A stretch of 38,198 bases of DNA from JBBQKP01 sp038326995 (GTDB lineage Bacteria; Planctomycetota; Phycisphaerae; Tepidisphaerales; Tepidisphaeraceae): positions 1-38,198 of the forward strand of contig JBBQKP010000003.1 of NCBI GenBank assembly GCA_038326995.1. The letters run 5' to 3'. Both the position numbers and the translations under genes were made by a program. Below, in pieces: positions 7,202 to 15,553 of this stretch (positions within the stretch are counted from its first letter, which is position 1; each line of letters starts with the position of its first letter). The notes beneath the pieces are model-generated. The model saw nothing but the letters and a program-made list of their open reading frames with translations, had not been told where the DNA came from and made no database searches.

Positions 7202-9599
7202 CGGGGTCGACATCCACCGCCACGCGGTCGTTGCTGATGAGCTTGGACATTCGCCTTGCCCGCGTGAGCACTTCCTGAATCGCGCCGAGTTTTTCGCTGG
7301 TCAGTACGACCTGTTGACGCCAGTATCCTGCGATTCGGCCGATCGCGCAGGGCGCGGGGCGAGTCATGCGAACGGGCAGCGCGGTCGATTCGATCTGCGA
7401 CCGCAAATCGGCCGCGAGGGTTTCGATCCGCATGGTAAGTTTTTCGGGAATCGTGTCGCGCACGACGATGCGCGCCTGTCTGGAGAACGGCGGAAGCCCG
7501 ACCTGTTTGCGGTGTTCGAGTTCGCCCTTTGCGAAAGCGAGATAGTCGTGCGTCATGCTGCTGCGGATCGTCGGATCGTCGGGCAGGAACGTCTGAAGCA
7601 CGACGCGCCCGGGTTTGTCAGCACGCCCTGCGCGGCCCGAAACCTGCGTGAGCAATTGAAACGTCCGCTCGGCCGCGCGGAAGTCGGGCAGCGCCAGCGC
7701 GGTGTCGCCGTTGATGATGCCGACCAATGTGACGTTGGGAAAATCAAGCCCTTTTGCGAGCATTTGCGTACCCATCAGCACCTGCAGCTCGCCGCTGGCG
7801 AAGCGCGAGAGCAGCGTTTCGTAGTCCATCGCGCCTTTCATCACGTCACTGTCGACGCGTGCAAAAACCACGCCCGGAAATTTTCGCGTCATCTCTTCTT
7901 CGACGCGCTGCGTGCCCAGACCAAAGAGCGAAAGCTTCTTGCCGCACTTCGGGCACGTCGCGGGAAGCGGCTGCGTGGTCATGCAGTAGTGGCACTGCAT
8001 CTGCCCTGCCCGCGAACCTGCATCGGCCATCGCGGCGGTCGTGCGCGCCTCGACCGGCACGGACAGTTCGCGGTGATATGTCATCGTGGTGTCGCAATAA
8101 CGGCAGTGGACGGGTTCATTGCAACTGCCGCAGAAAATGAAATTCGAATAGCCGCGTCGGTTGAGCAGGAGAATCGCCTGCTCTCCGCGATCGACGGTGT
8201 GCTTGAGGCATTGTTCGAGGCGTGGCGAGAACAGGTGCATCCCGCCGCGCACTTTGTTGGCGGCCTTGAGGTCGATGAGTTCGACCTCGGGCATGGGCCT
8301 GTTGGCGACGCGCTGATTGAGTTCGATCAGGTGATAGATGCCGCGTGTATCGCTGGCGGTGCGGTGCCACATTTCCAGGCTCGGCGTCGCGCTGCCCAGG
8401 ATGATGGGGATGCCCTGAACCTGAGCGCGTTTGATGGCGACGTCTCGTCCGTGGTAGCGTGGGGCGGAGTCCTGCTTGTAGCTGCTCTCGTGTTCCTCAT
8501 CGACGACGATGATGCCCAAATCTCGCACGGGCGCGAAGATGGCCGACCTCGCACCGACCACGATGCGGCGAGCGCCCGATGCGATCTGCCCCCACATGCG
8601 ATGTCTGGACGCTGCACCCAGGCCCGAGTGCATCACCGCGACCTCATCGCCGAAACGCTGCGTGAAGCGTTTCATGGTTTGCGGCGTGAGTGCGATTTCA
8701 GGGACCATGACGATTGCGCCCTTGCCGTGTTCGAGCACGCGCGAAATCGCCCGCAAATACAATTCGGTTTTACCACTGCCCGTCACGCCGCGGACGAGCG
8801 TGACGGAGAATCCGCCATCGACAAGAGGCAACAAGCGGTCCATCGCCGCGGCCTGCTCGGGTGTAAGCGTGGGCGTGAGCGGCGTGGCAACGGTGGTGGT
8901 TGTGTCTGTGGATGTCTTGAGGTTCGCATTCTCGTTGCCGACGTGAAGCAGCAGTTCCTTGCGAAGCTCGATTTCGACCACTCCGACTTCCGCGAGCTTC
9001 TTGATCACCGTCGGGCTCGCGTTCGAATCCTGCGCCAGCTTCGTGAGTTCAATGGATTCGCCCGGCTCGAGTTCGAGCAATCTCGCGACCACCGCGCGCC
9101 GGCGCGGGGCCTTGATCTGCGCAAGAAGTTCGGTCAGCTTTTCGTGGCTCAGGACTGGCTTGACGTATCGCACGCGCGACAAGCCCGTTCGCTTCTTCAC
9201 GCCCGAGGGCACCATTGCATCCAGCACGATGCCGAGCGGGCTGAAATAATAACGGCTGAGCCAAAGCGCCATTTCCATGAGCGGGCCCGTGACCAGTTCG
9301 CGCGGGTCGACGATCTGCTCGATCGGCTTCACTTTTTTCGGGTCGAACGATGTGGCCGACTTCACCTTGGTGACGAAACCAAAGACCAGCTTATTGCCTC
9401 GGCCCAGCGGCACCTTGACGCGCTGTCCCTGCGCGATCTCTCGCACGAGCGCTTGAGGCACGACGTAATCGAGTGCTCGATCGACGGCCTGCTCGATCGC
9501 CACTTCGACGTACAGGTGATTGTGCTGCGGGCTGTCCGTCGCAAGCGGTGCGACGTCGCGAGGTTCAAAGAGCATGGGTGCGTCGTGCGGCATGATCAA
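7188..9599 (-). CDS. priA: Primosomal protein N' (replication restart helicase PriA)
   Basis: An 803-residue superfamily 2 DNA helicase. The N-terminal 3'-DNA-end binding domain includes YVEVAIEQAVDRALDY. The helicase core has Walker A GVTGSGKT (271-278), DEEH (367-370) and GSATPSLE (402-409). The PriA-specific zinc module has four Cys pairs: C490/C493, C499/C502, C536/C539 and C549/C552. C-terminal helicase motifs include GTQMLAKGLDFPNVTLVG and QVSGRAGRADKPG. It reloads the replicative helicase at collapsed forks. There is an alternative ATG at residue 3. It follows plsC by about 90 bp and may share transcripts with the upstream polysaccharide genes, though its role is general DNA maintenance. 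Confidence 0.96.
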   Translation of the reverse strand: MIMPHDAPMLFEPRDVAPLATDSPQHNHLYVEVAIEQAVDRALDYVVPQALVREIAQGQRVKVPLGRGNKLVFGFVTKVKSATSFDPKKVKPIEQIVDPRELVTGPLMEMALWLSRYYFSPLGIVLDAMVPSGVKKRTGLSRVRYVKPVLSHEKLTELLAQIKAPRRRAVVARLLELEPGESIELTKLAQDSNASPTVIKKLAEVGVVEIELRKELLLHVGNENANLKTSTDTTTTVATPLTPTLTPEQAAAMDRLLPLVDGGFSVTLVRGVTGSGKTELYLRAISRVLEHGKGAIVMVPEIALTPQTMKRFTQRFGDEVAVMHSGLGAASRHRMWGQIASGARRIVVGARSAIFAPVRDLGIIVVDEEHESSYKQDSAPRYHGRDVAIKRAQVQGIPIILGSATPSLEMWHRTASDTRGIYHLIELNQRVANRPMPEVELIDLKAANKVRGGMHLFSPRLEQCLKHTVDRGEQAILLLNRRGYSNFIFCGSCNEPVHCRYCDTTMTYHRELSVPVEARTTAAMADAGSRAGQMQCHYCMTTQPLPATCPKCGKKLSLFGLGTQRVEEEMTRKFPGVVFARVDSDVMKGAMDYETLLSRFASGELQVLMGTQMLAKGLDFPNVTLVGIINGDTALALPDFRAAERTFQLLTQVSGRAGRADKPGRVVLQTFLPDDPTIRSSMTHDYLAFAKGELEHRKQVGLPPFSRQARIVVRDTIPEKLTMRIETLAADLRSQIESTALPVRMTRPAPCAIGRIAGYWRQQVVLTSEKLGAIQEVLTRARRMSKLISNDRVAVDVDPVSLL

Positions 9600-9692
9600 T
9601 CGTCAGCAAAGATCATACGCGGGCGACGCCATGCGGCACGGCCTAAGATGAAGGAATATGCACAGACATTTACGCGCGAAGCAACAAGGCGA

Positions 9693-10421
9693 TCACGGAT
9701 TCTTATCGAAGCGGATCGTCTCAAACAGCGAAGCGATCTCGGCGGCTGCGCGGTCCATGATCGAGCGGGCATCCAATTTGTGCAGACCGTAGATCGGCTT
9801 TCCGAAACGCACTCGCACGCGTCCCGTGCGAGGGGCCGATGCGCCGATCGGCCAGGCTTGAAATGTGCCGTCGAGCGCCACCGGCACGACGGGCACCTTC
9901 GTCTTGCGGACGATCAATCCGACGCCCGGTTCGAGCCGCTGGAGCTGGCCGTCCTTCGTGCGTCTGCCTTCGGGAAACATCATCAGAGCGTGGCCCGATT
10001 CCAGCAGTCGAATCGACTGCTTCATCGCGCCGACGTCGCCCTTACCCTGGCGAACCGGAAACGCATTGAACGATCGAATGAACCAGGAAAAAAAGCGGTT
10101 CTCAAACAGTTCGCTTTTGGCGAGGAAGCAGCAGGGTCTGAGCATTCGCACCCCGACAATCGGCGGATCGAGGTTGCTCTGATGATTCGCAAGCAACAGC
10201 ACGCCGCCCGTCTGCGGCACGTTCTTGTGCCCCTGCACATTCAGTTCATATGCGAGCGTCGAGCCCACACGTATCGGCACCTGAAACATCTTCCACATTT
10301 TTGTAAAGTGCAGAGGCGGCAATGGGACGGACATCGCCTTGTCGGTGCAGATTTCGCAGTGCGGCGCGCGAGGCAGAGGTACCGGGGGCGAGGACACCGG
10401 CGGCGATGGAAGATGGCTCAT
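9693..10421 (-). CDS. 1-acyl-sn-glycerol-3-phosphate acyltransferase (PlsC/LPLAT family)
   Basis: A 242-residue member of the lysophospholipid acyltransferase family. It has the catalytic HX4D motif as NHQSNLD and the glycerol-phosphate-binding block MFPEGRRT, followed by VPVVPVALDGT. It would acylate lysophosphatidic acid to phosphatidic acid at the inner membrane, although some homologues acylate other lipids. The frame is open to a TTG at 10475, but that extension (repeated LSDTP) is encoded by a 15-bp tandem repeat. I take the ATG at 10421 (MSHLPSPP). It follows the sugar transferase gene by 114 bp in the same direction. Confidence 0.88.
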   Translation of the reverse strand: MSHLPSPPVSSPPVPLPRAPHCEICTDKAMSVPLPPLHFTKMWKMFQVPIRVGSTLAYELNVQGHKNVPQTGGVLLLANHQSNLDPPIVGVRMLRPCCFLAKSELFENRFFSWFIRSFNAFPVRQGKGDVGAMKQSIRLLESGHALMMFPEGRRTKDGQLQRLEPGVGLIVRKTKVPVVPVALDGTFQAWPIGASAPRTGRVRVRFGKPIYGLHKLDARSIMDRAAAEIASLFETIRFDKNP

Positions 10422-10425
10422 GTTG

Positions 10426-10470
10426 TCGCTCAATGGTGTATCGCTCAATGGTGTATCGCTCAAATGTCTG
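10426..10470. repeat. 15-bp tandem repeat upstream of plsC
   Basis: Two perfect units TCGCTCAATGGTGTA and a third imperfect one, immediately 5' of the chosen plsC start. If translated from the TTG at 10475 they would encode repeated LSDTP. Confidence 0.8.
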
Positions 10471-10535
10471 AGCAAAGTGAACCGACTATGCCGCTGCGGT
10501 CAAGGGGCGGGCAACTTACAAGAGTGAAGAAATCA

Positions 10536-12197
10536 TCACACGCCCAGAAGCTTGCGGGCGATCTGTGCGACGGTGATGTAGATGATTTTGATGTCGAGCC
10601 AGAGCGACATGCGGTCGACGTACTCGAGGTCGTATTTGACCCATTCCTGAAAATCCAGCCCGGCCTTGCGAGTGCGGGAAATTTGCCAAAGCCCCGTGAT
10701 GCCCGGCCGGACGGACAGCCTCGCCTCGCGCCACGCGGGGCAAAACTGGTTTTCCTTTTCGGGGCTGGGGCGTGGCCCGACGATGGACATGTCGCCGAGA
10801 AGAACATTCCAAAACTGTGGAAGTTCGTCGAGGTTGGTGGTGCGAAGAAATCGGCCGATCGGCGTAACGCGCGGGTCGTTTTCGATGATCACGTGCGCGG
10901 CGTCGGATTTGTTTTTGTCGCCCAATGTGCCCACCAGCGACTCGGCGTCTTTGCGCATCGAGCGGAACTTATGGCACATGAATGCCCGGCCGCCAAGAGA
11001 CTCGCGCGCGTGCGAGAAGAAGAACGGCCTGCCGTCTTCTTTGGCGATCAGCAGCATGATGATCGGCCAGAGCGGGAGCGTGAGCAGCAGCGCGAAGGAG
11101 GCGAATGCGATGTCGAACGTTCGCTTAACGAAGCGTGTGAAGAAGCCGATGTGCACGGGAACGCCTGGTGCATCGTCGGGCGGGGGCGCGGCGGGTTCGA
11201 TGTCCTGCCACTTGATGTCGTCGGTTTGAGGGCGCTGCAGCGGATCATCCCACAGGACGGCCGGGCCGACGATGGTCTGGTCGGCGTCGATGGTTCGACC
11301 CGCGCCGACCCAGACGTTTCCGATGATGCGGCACGCGGGGTCGATCGTCGCTTTGGGGTCAAGCCAGGTGCTGCGTGGCTGATCGGGATCGGTCTCGCTT
11401 TGCAGGCGAGAGATGGTCGAGTCGGGCCTGTCCCACGAGCGGATGAGGTCGCTCATGAAGCGTGCGATTTCCTCGCTCGAAAGACGGTCGTAGACCTCGC
11501 CGTTGATGCTTTGGGTCACACGGTCGTTGCGGTTGATGGAGCGGCGGATGCGTCGCCAGCCGACGATGGGCTGGGGCGAGTTTTGCCACATTTTCGCCAC
11601 GTCGCGGTCGTCGGTCAGGAGCACACGCGCCAGGCGGTCCGCGGAATCGTAGATCCGCTGGAAGCGAATGAAGCGGTCGTCGACCTCGGTGATGGCCCGC
11701 TCGCGATAGCTCTTCTCGCGGTCGTCGTGAATGCGCAGAAGCAAAACATGCGGCGCGACCCAGTTCAGAACGTCCATGACGTCGGCGATGCGAAAAAGCG
11801 GGAGCGAGCGAGACTCCGTCAGCAGATAAAGTTCCGCGTGCGGCACGATCAGGCTCGGCTCGCCGATGCGAACCACCTGCACCCCGAAACTCGCCCAGTA
11901 ACGCGCGTGAAGTGCGACGGCGTCGAGGCCGAAAATCGTGCGGTCGGGCACGCGCTGGCCGACGGGTGCCTGAGGCGCGAGGCCGGGAGAAGGATAGGGT
12001 TCGGAAATATCGCGCCGGTTTTCGGGGTGCGGAGATTCAGCACCCGAGTTTTCGGTGCCTGAGTTTTCGGTGCCCGAGTTTTCGGTGCCCGAGTTTTCGG
12101 TGCCCGAGTTTTCGGTGCCCGAGTTTTCGGTGCCCGAGTTTTCGGTGCGTAGCGACGGGTCGGCGGGGTTGTCGAGCGTGGCCTGTTGCATCGTCAC
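10536..12197 (-). CDS. Polyprenyl-phosphate sugar (glycosyl-1-phosphate) transferase with N-terminal extension and beta-helix-like segment
   Basis: A 553-residue protein. The C-terminal 200 residues form the bacterial sugar-transferase domain (WbaP/WcaJ/PssY type). A hydrophobic segment at 358-384 is followed by KFRSM (410-414), DPRVTPIGRFLR (441-452), and DELPQFWNVLLGDMSIVGPRP (457-477, containing the catalytic DE and the VGPRP signature). It would move a sugar-1-phosphate onto undecaprenyl phosphate to start polysaccharide synthesis. N-terminal to this is a soluble region (80-250) I cannot name, then a short hexapeptide-like stretch (ATIDPACRIIGNVWVGAG, 283-300). Residues 18-52 are seven tandem TENSG units. 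Start: GTG at 12197, or ATG at 12191. It lies 78 bp after the chain-length gene. Confidence 0.9.
   Translation of the reverse strand: MTMQQATLDNPADPSLRTENSGTENSGTENSGTENSGTENSGTENSGTENSGAESPHPENRRDISEPYPSPGLAPQAPVGQRVPDRTIFGLDAVALHARYWASFGVQVVRIGEPSLIVPHAELYLLTESRSLPLFRIADVMDVLNWVAPHVLLLRIHDDREKSYRERAITEVDDRFIRFQRIYDSADRLARVLLTDDRDVAKMWQNSPQPIVGWRRIRRSINRNDRVTQSINGEVYDRLSSEEIARFMSDLIRSWDRPDSTISRLQSETDPDQPRSTWLDPKATIDPACRIIGNVWVGAGRTIDADQTIVGPAVLWDDPLQRPQTDDIKWQDIEPAAPPPDDAPGVPVHIGFFTRFVKRTFDIAFASFALLLTLPLWPIIMLLIAKEDGRPFFFSHARESLGGRAFMCHKFRSMRKDAESLVGTLGDKNKSDAAHVIIENDPRVTPIGRFLRTTNLDELPQFWNVLLGDMSIVGPRPSPEKENQFCPAWREARLSVRPGITGLWQISRTRKAGLDFQEWVKYDLEYVDRMSLWLDIKIIYITVAQIARKLLGV
12043..12147. 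repeat. In-frame 15-bp tandem repeat in the sugar transferase gene
   Basis: Seven units of CCCGAGTTTTCGGTG (one with a single change) encode (TENSG)7 near the N-terminus of the sugar transferase. Because the unit is a multiple of three, copy-number change would alter length without shifting the frame. Confidence 0.9.
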
Positions 12198-12205
12198 GTG
12201 TGGAC

Positions 12206-12234
12206 ATGGTACGTCCGGTCGACGCCCGCGTCAG
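12206..12234 (-). promoter_or_regulatory. Candidate promoter of the sugar transferase gene
   Basis: Minus strand: CTGACG, 17-nt spacer, TACCAT. The -10 ends 8 nt before the GTG at 12197. This would give an internal, nearly leaderless promoter within the polysaccharide locus. Visual call. Confidence 0.45.
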
Positions 12235-12275
12235 GTCCGTTGGGCGACTTGAACATCAGAGTGCGTCAGTGCGGG

Positions 12276-14615
12276 TCAGTGGCGTGCGGTTCCGTTACCC
12301 GACCCATTATGGCCTGCCGCATGACTGCCGTGCATGTGGCTGGTCACAGAGCTGTCGGCCTGCATGGACGAGATGATCGGGTTCGCGCCGCTGTTCATTG
12401 CGGCGGCGCGTGCGGCCTGTTGACCCGGGACGGTTCGTGCGACTGACCGCAGCGAGATGCCGCTGATCGATTTCTCGAAATCGCGTGCGTTGGCGCGGTT
12501 GAATACCACGCCGGCCAATCGGGCGCCGATCGACTTGAGGTGCGTGATCGCCTGTTCGACGAGGTCGCGGTTCTGTCCGCGCGAAACCGCAAGGATGACG
12601 GTGTCGGCGGTGGCGACGATCGGCGTGGCTTCGATCGAGCCCATGAGCGGGCCGGTATCGATCACCAGGACGTCGTAGCTTTTCTTGAGTTCGGTCAGCA
12701 GGCGGCGAACGAGCTGCGGGCTGAACGTACTCGCCTGGATCGGCGTGGCGGTACCGACGCCGAGAATGGAGAGGTCAGCGACGTCGGTCTCGCGAACGAA
12801 GTCGAGGATGTTGCGGGAGAGAATCGCCTCGCCGATGCCGTCGGCTTCGGACACGCCAAGCCGTGCGGAAAGGCCTGCACCGATGATGTCGGCGTCGATC
12901 AGAAGCGTGCGGCTGCCCGAAGCGGCGAAGGACAGGCCAAGCGCCAGCGAGAGCGAGGTCTTGCCGTCACCCGAAGCGGCGGATGTGACGGCGATCGCGG
13001 CGGGCTCGTCGCCGATCGAATTGAGCTGCAGCATCGTGCGAATCTGGTGGACGCAGTGGGCGGCGATCGAGGCCTGGTTCGGGTCGGAAAGTCGGTCGGG
13101 CAGGTTCGGCAGGATGCCCAAAAGTGTGACGCCTTTGGTGGCGCTGGAACCGACGGCTTCGTCGGAGTAGCGATAGCGGCGATCGAAAAGACCAAAGAGC
13201 AGCATGAGTGCGATGGGCGCACAGAACCCGACTGCCCCGCCGAACATGGCGACTTTCTGGCGGCGATCGTTGGAGATATTCGCGGTTGCGGCGCGGAGTT
13301 GGTCGACCAGCCCGAAGAGCGTGCCGCTGCTTTGCGCGCCGCCGGTGCGAGTGAGAAACGTCACAAAGTTGGCGATGTTGTTTTCGGCCGTCTTACGATC
13401 GGCAGTCAGTACACTTAGTCGAGCGTTGGCTTCACTTAGCCGCTGAGACAGTTGGTTTTCGTCTTCGAGTAGTTGCTGCGCGAAGGCCAGTTTCGCTTTT
13501 TGGTTCTCGATCGAAACGTCATCGACGGAGATCGAGCCCTGGCCGTCGGGGGCGGGCACGATCAGCAACTTGCCGTTGCCCAGGGTGTCCACCATTTTCT
13601 CCAGCGTCAGCCTGAGTGATGCGGTTTCCTTGCGCTGCTTGGTGACACGCGGGTTGTTAGCTCCGAGTGTGCCTTCGAGGCGCATGAGTTCAATCAGGCG
13701 TTCGTTGTAAAGGTCGTAAAAGCTGGCGAAGGTCTGGTCGGTCTTGGCGAGTTGTTCAAACGTGGGTGCGACAGGCGCGGCCTTGTCGAGCGCGTTTCGA
13801 CGAATCTGCATGTACTGCATCGTTCGTGATTCTTCACGCAGATCTATTGTCAAGGTCGCGACGCGGGTTTGCGATTGCTCGAGTGCCTTGGGAACGTCAG
13901 CGACGCGAAGCTCGTTGTTGATCCTGGCGATATCTTCGTTGAGCTGGTCTCGCTTTCGTTCGGTTTCTTTTAACGTTTTACGCGTCTTCTCCACCTCTTC
14001 GTTCACCGTTTCGCTGTTGGTAGCGCGGAAATTCTGGACGTACGCATCGACAATCGCATTTACGCCGACGACGGCGACCTTGGGGTTGGCGTGCTCAAAT
14101 GTAATGACGATGTGCGATGCGCCGGTGGCAACGGCGGCGCCGATGCGAGAGGTAAACTCGCGGATATTTGTGTCGCTGAGGTCTTTCAGGTCGCCCTCGG
14201 CTTGCCACTTGGATGAAGTGATTGCGGTCTCAACAGTGCGGTCTGAAACGAATTTGGTCGCTTCAGAGCTAAGGCGCTGATTAAAGAACGGCGTGGTCTG
14301 TCGCCCGCCGCCGATCGGGTCAACAACATAACTTCCGTCGAATTGAACAGATGCCATGGCCCGGTAGGTCTGGCCCTGGCTCGTCCAGCCCAGAATTGCG
14401 CCAAGGCTCGCGCCGGCAAGCCCGAGCGTGATCGCCAGCGGGTAGCGGCCTCGCAGTGAGCGGTGGAGCATTTTCACCGGGTTGCTGTCACTGCCCGAAG
14501 GGGGAGCGTTGGGCGTCATCTGAGGCGTGCCCCAGGGGTCTTGCGAAGGGAATGCGAGTTGTTGCGGCGAGACCGTCTGAGAATGGGGTTGATGTCTGAC
14601 GAGTTCGTTACTCAT
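12276..14615 (-). CDS. Polysaccharide chain-length determinant fused to a BY-kinase-like ATPase (Wzc/ExoP type)
   Basis: A 779-residue inner-membrane protein. Transmembrane segments at about 58-77 and 456-477 bracket a long periplasmic Wzz-type region with coiled coil (200-260, 370-415). The cytoplasmic ATPase has Walker A ASGDGKTS (547-554), Walker A' LLIDADIIG (571-579) and Walker B VLVIDTGPL (649-657), the arrangement of bacterial tyrosine kinases. The C-terminal tail has no tyrosine: the last Tyr is residue 647, and the tail ends in a Gly/Ser/His-rich stretch. The autophosphorylated Tyr cluster of Wzc/CapB is therefore absent. It would set polymer length and couple assembly with export. 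A GGAG lies 7 nt before the ATG. It follows the EpsI-like gene by 78 bp. Confidence 0.9.
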   Translation of the reverse strand: MSNELVRHQPHSQTVSPQQLAFPSQDPWGTPQMTPNAPPSGSDSNPVKMLHRSLRGRYPLAITLGLAGASLGAILGWTSQGQTYRAMASVQFDGSYVVDPIGGGRQTTPFFNQRLSSEATKFVSDRTVETAITSSKWQAEGDLKDLSDTNIREFTSRIGAAVATGASHIVITFEHANPKVAVVGVNAIVDAYVQNFRATNSETVNEEVEKTRKTLKETERKRDQLNEDIARINNELRVADVPKALEQSQTRVATLTIDLREESRTMQYMQIRRNALDKAAPVAPTFEQLAKTDQTFASFYDLYNERLIELMRLEGTLGANNPRVTKQRKETASLRLTLEKMVDTLGNGKLLIVPAPDGQGSISVDDVSIENQKAKLAFAQQLLEDENQLSQRLSEANARLSVLTADRKTAENNIANFVTFLTRTGGAQSSGTLFGLVDQLRAATANISNDRRQKVAMFGGAVGFCAPIALMLLFGLFDRRYRYSDEAVGSSATKGVTLLGILPNLPDRLSDPNQASIAAHCVHQIRTMLQLNSIGDEPAAIAVTSAASGDGKTSLSLALGLSFAASGSRTLLIDADIIGAGLSARLGVSEADGIGEAILSRNILDFVRETDVADLSILGVGTATPIQASTFSPQLVRRLLTELKKSYDVLVIDTGPLMGSIEATPIVATADTVILAVSRGQNRDLVEQAITHLKSIGARLAGVVFNRANARDFEKSISGISLRSVARTVPGQQAARAAAMNSGANPIISSMQADSSVTSHMHGSHAAGHNGSGNGTARH

Positions 14616-14629
14616 GTGCGTGCTCCGAG

Positions 14630-14685
14630 GCGTTGTGCGAAAGGCGTTGTGCGAAAGGCGTTGTGCTGGTTGCGTTGGGCGATCT
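14630..14685. repeat. 14-bp tandem repeat upstream of the chain-length gene
   Basis: Two perfect GCGTTGTGCGAAAG units plus two diverged ones. They lie in the gap between the EpsI-like stop (14694) and the ATG at 14615, so within the untranslated leader if the genes are co-transcribed. Confidence 0.75.
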
Positions 14686-14693
14686 TTGTCAGT

Positions 14694-15521
14694 CTATTCA
14701 TCGACCGAGGTGGCGACCGTCTTATCTTCCATTTGCTGGCGAACCGCGCGAATCGCGATATCGGACGTTTTTCCAGTGCGGTCGGTGCTGAGCGTGGTGA
14801 TTGCGGGCATCGCCTGCTGAATCACCTGAGTAAAGATTGTGTCTCGATGCTGCTTTGAGAGCTCTGACCCGGGCATGGCGGCGAAGATGATCTGGAACTG
14901 GGCGGCGCCGTAGAACCGTCTCGACAGTTCGTTGTTTGCTTTGGAAAGACCGTCCATATCGCGGACGAACCCTTTACCGGGAACGACCATGAAATTGTAG
15001 ACGATTCGCGTGTAGGGTTGGCGGTCCTGCGTCATTCCGCTGAATCGGTATTCGGTTCCTCTCACGGACTGCCCTTTGACGTTCCACATCCGCTCTTCGC
15101 GGCCTATCTCTTCGTCGCCGAACGCAGGATAGCAGATCGGCGGGTAGTGGCCGATCATATCCTCGATTCGCCTGCATTGGACAATCGTCAATGTTACGGG
15201 CGGATTGTCGGCCCGTATTCCGCCCCATGAACCGCCCCTGCCTCCCCCGCGGCCTGGCGGGGCCATGTCGTGAAAGCTGATGTTACGCACGACGTTCGGG
15301 CGAAGCAGTTGCAAGTCGGGCTCAGGGAGAGCGACCTCCTTGCCCACGTAGTTCCCAAACTCAAGTGGGATCGCCAATACCGCTGCCTTCGCGCCCGTGT
15401 GAAATTCGTCGAACTCTTCTCGGTGCGGCAGTGTACTCTGGCTCCAAGCCATAGCGCCCAGCAGCGACAGTGTCGCCGTCGGCCAGAAGAAGTTGCGGAG
15501 GATTTTTCGAATCCGTGTCAC
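14694..15521 (-). CDS. EpsI-like exosortase-associated protein (DUF3485 type)
   Basis: A 275-residue protein with an N-terminal signal/anchor (LRNFFWPTATLSLLGAMAW), so mostly outside the inner membrane. The conserved core resembles EpsI proteins encoded beside or fused to exosortases: GNYVGKEV..PE, then a Cys-containing block HYPPICYPAFG, then a beta segment with YRIVYNFMV-like character (TRIVYNFMVVPG). The exact biochemical role of EpsI is not established; it is linked to exosortase-dependent polysaccharide and PEP-CTERM systems. A Gly-rich loop (PPGRGGGRGGSWGG) interrupts the usual spacing. It begins at a GTG (15521) 32 bp after the exosortase stop, with no clear ribosome site. Position, length and topology support the call more than sequence identity does. 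Confidence 0.72.
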   Translation of the reverse strand: MTRIRKILRNFFWPTATLSLLGAMAWSQSTLPHREEFDEFHTGAKAAVLAIPLEFGNYVGKEVALPEPDLQLLRPNVVRNISFHDMAPPGRGGGRGGSWGGIRADNPPVTLTIVQCRRIEDMIGHYPPICYPAFGDEEIGREERMWNVKGQSVRGTEYRFSGMTQDRQPYTRIVYNFMVVPGKGFVRDMDGLSKANNELSRRFYGAAQFQIIFAAMPGSELSKQHRDTIFTQVIQQAMPAITTLSTDRTGKTSDIAIRAVRQQMEDKTVATSVDE

Positions 15522-15553
15522 GAGTTGTTGGGTTTGAAATTTTAGTATTTCGC

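Noticed and set aside
7011..12062. A plus-strand frame of 1683 codons without a stop, antisense to priA, plsC and the sugar transferase
   Set aside because: It crosses three convincing minus-strand genes, the gaps between them and repeats A2 and 7112-7201. Its translation is Arg/His/Asp-rich with no domain; it is a by-product of high GC and codon bias.
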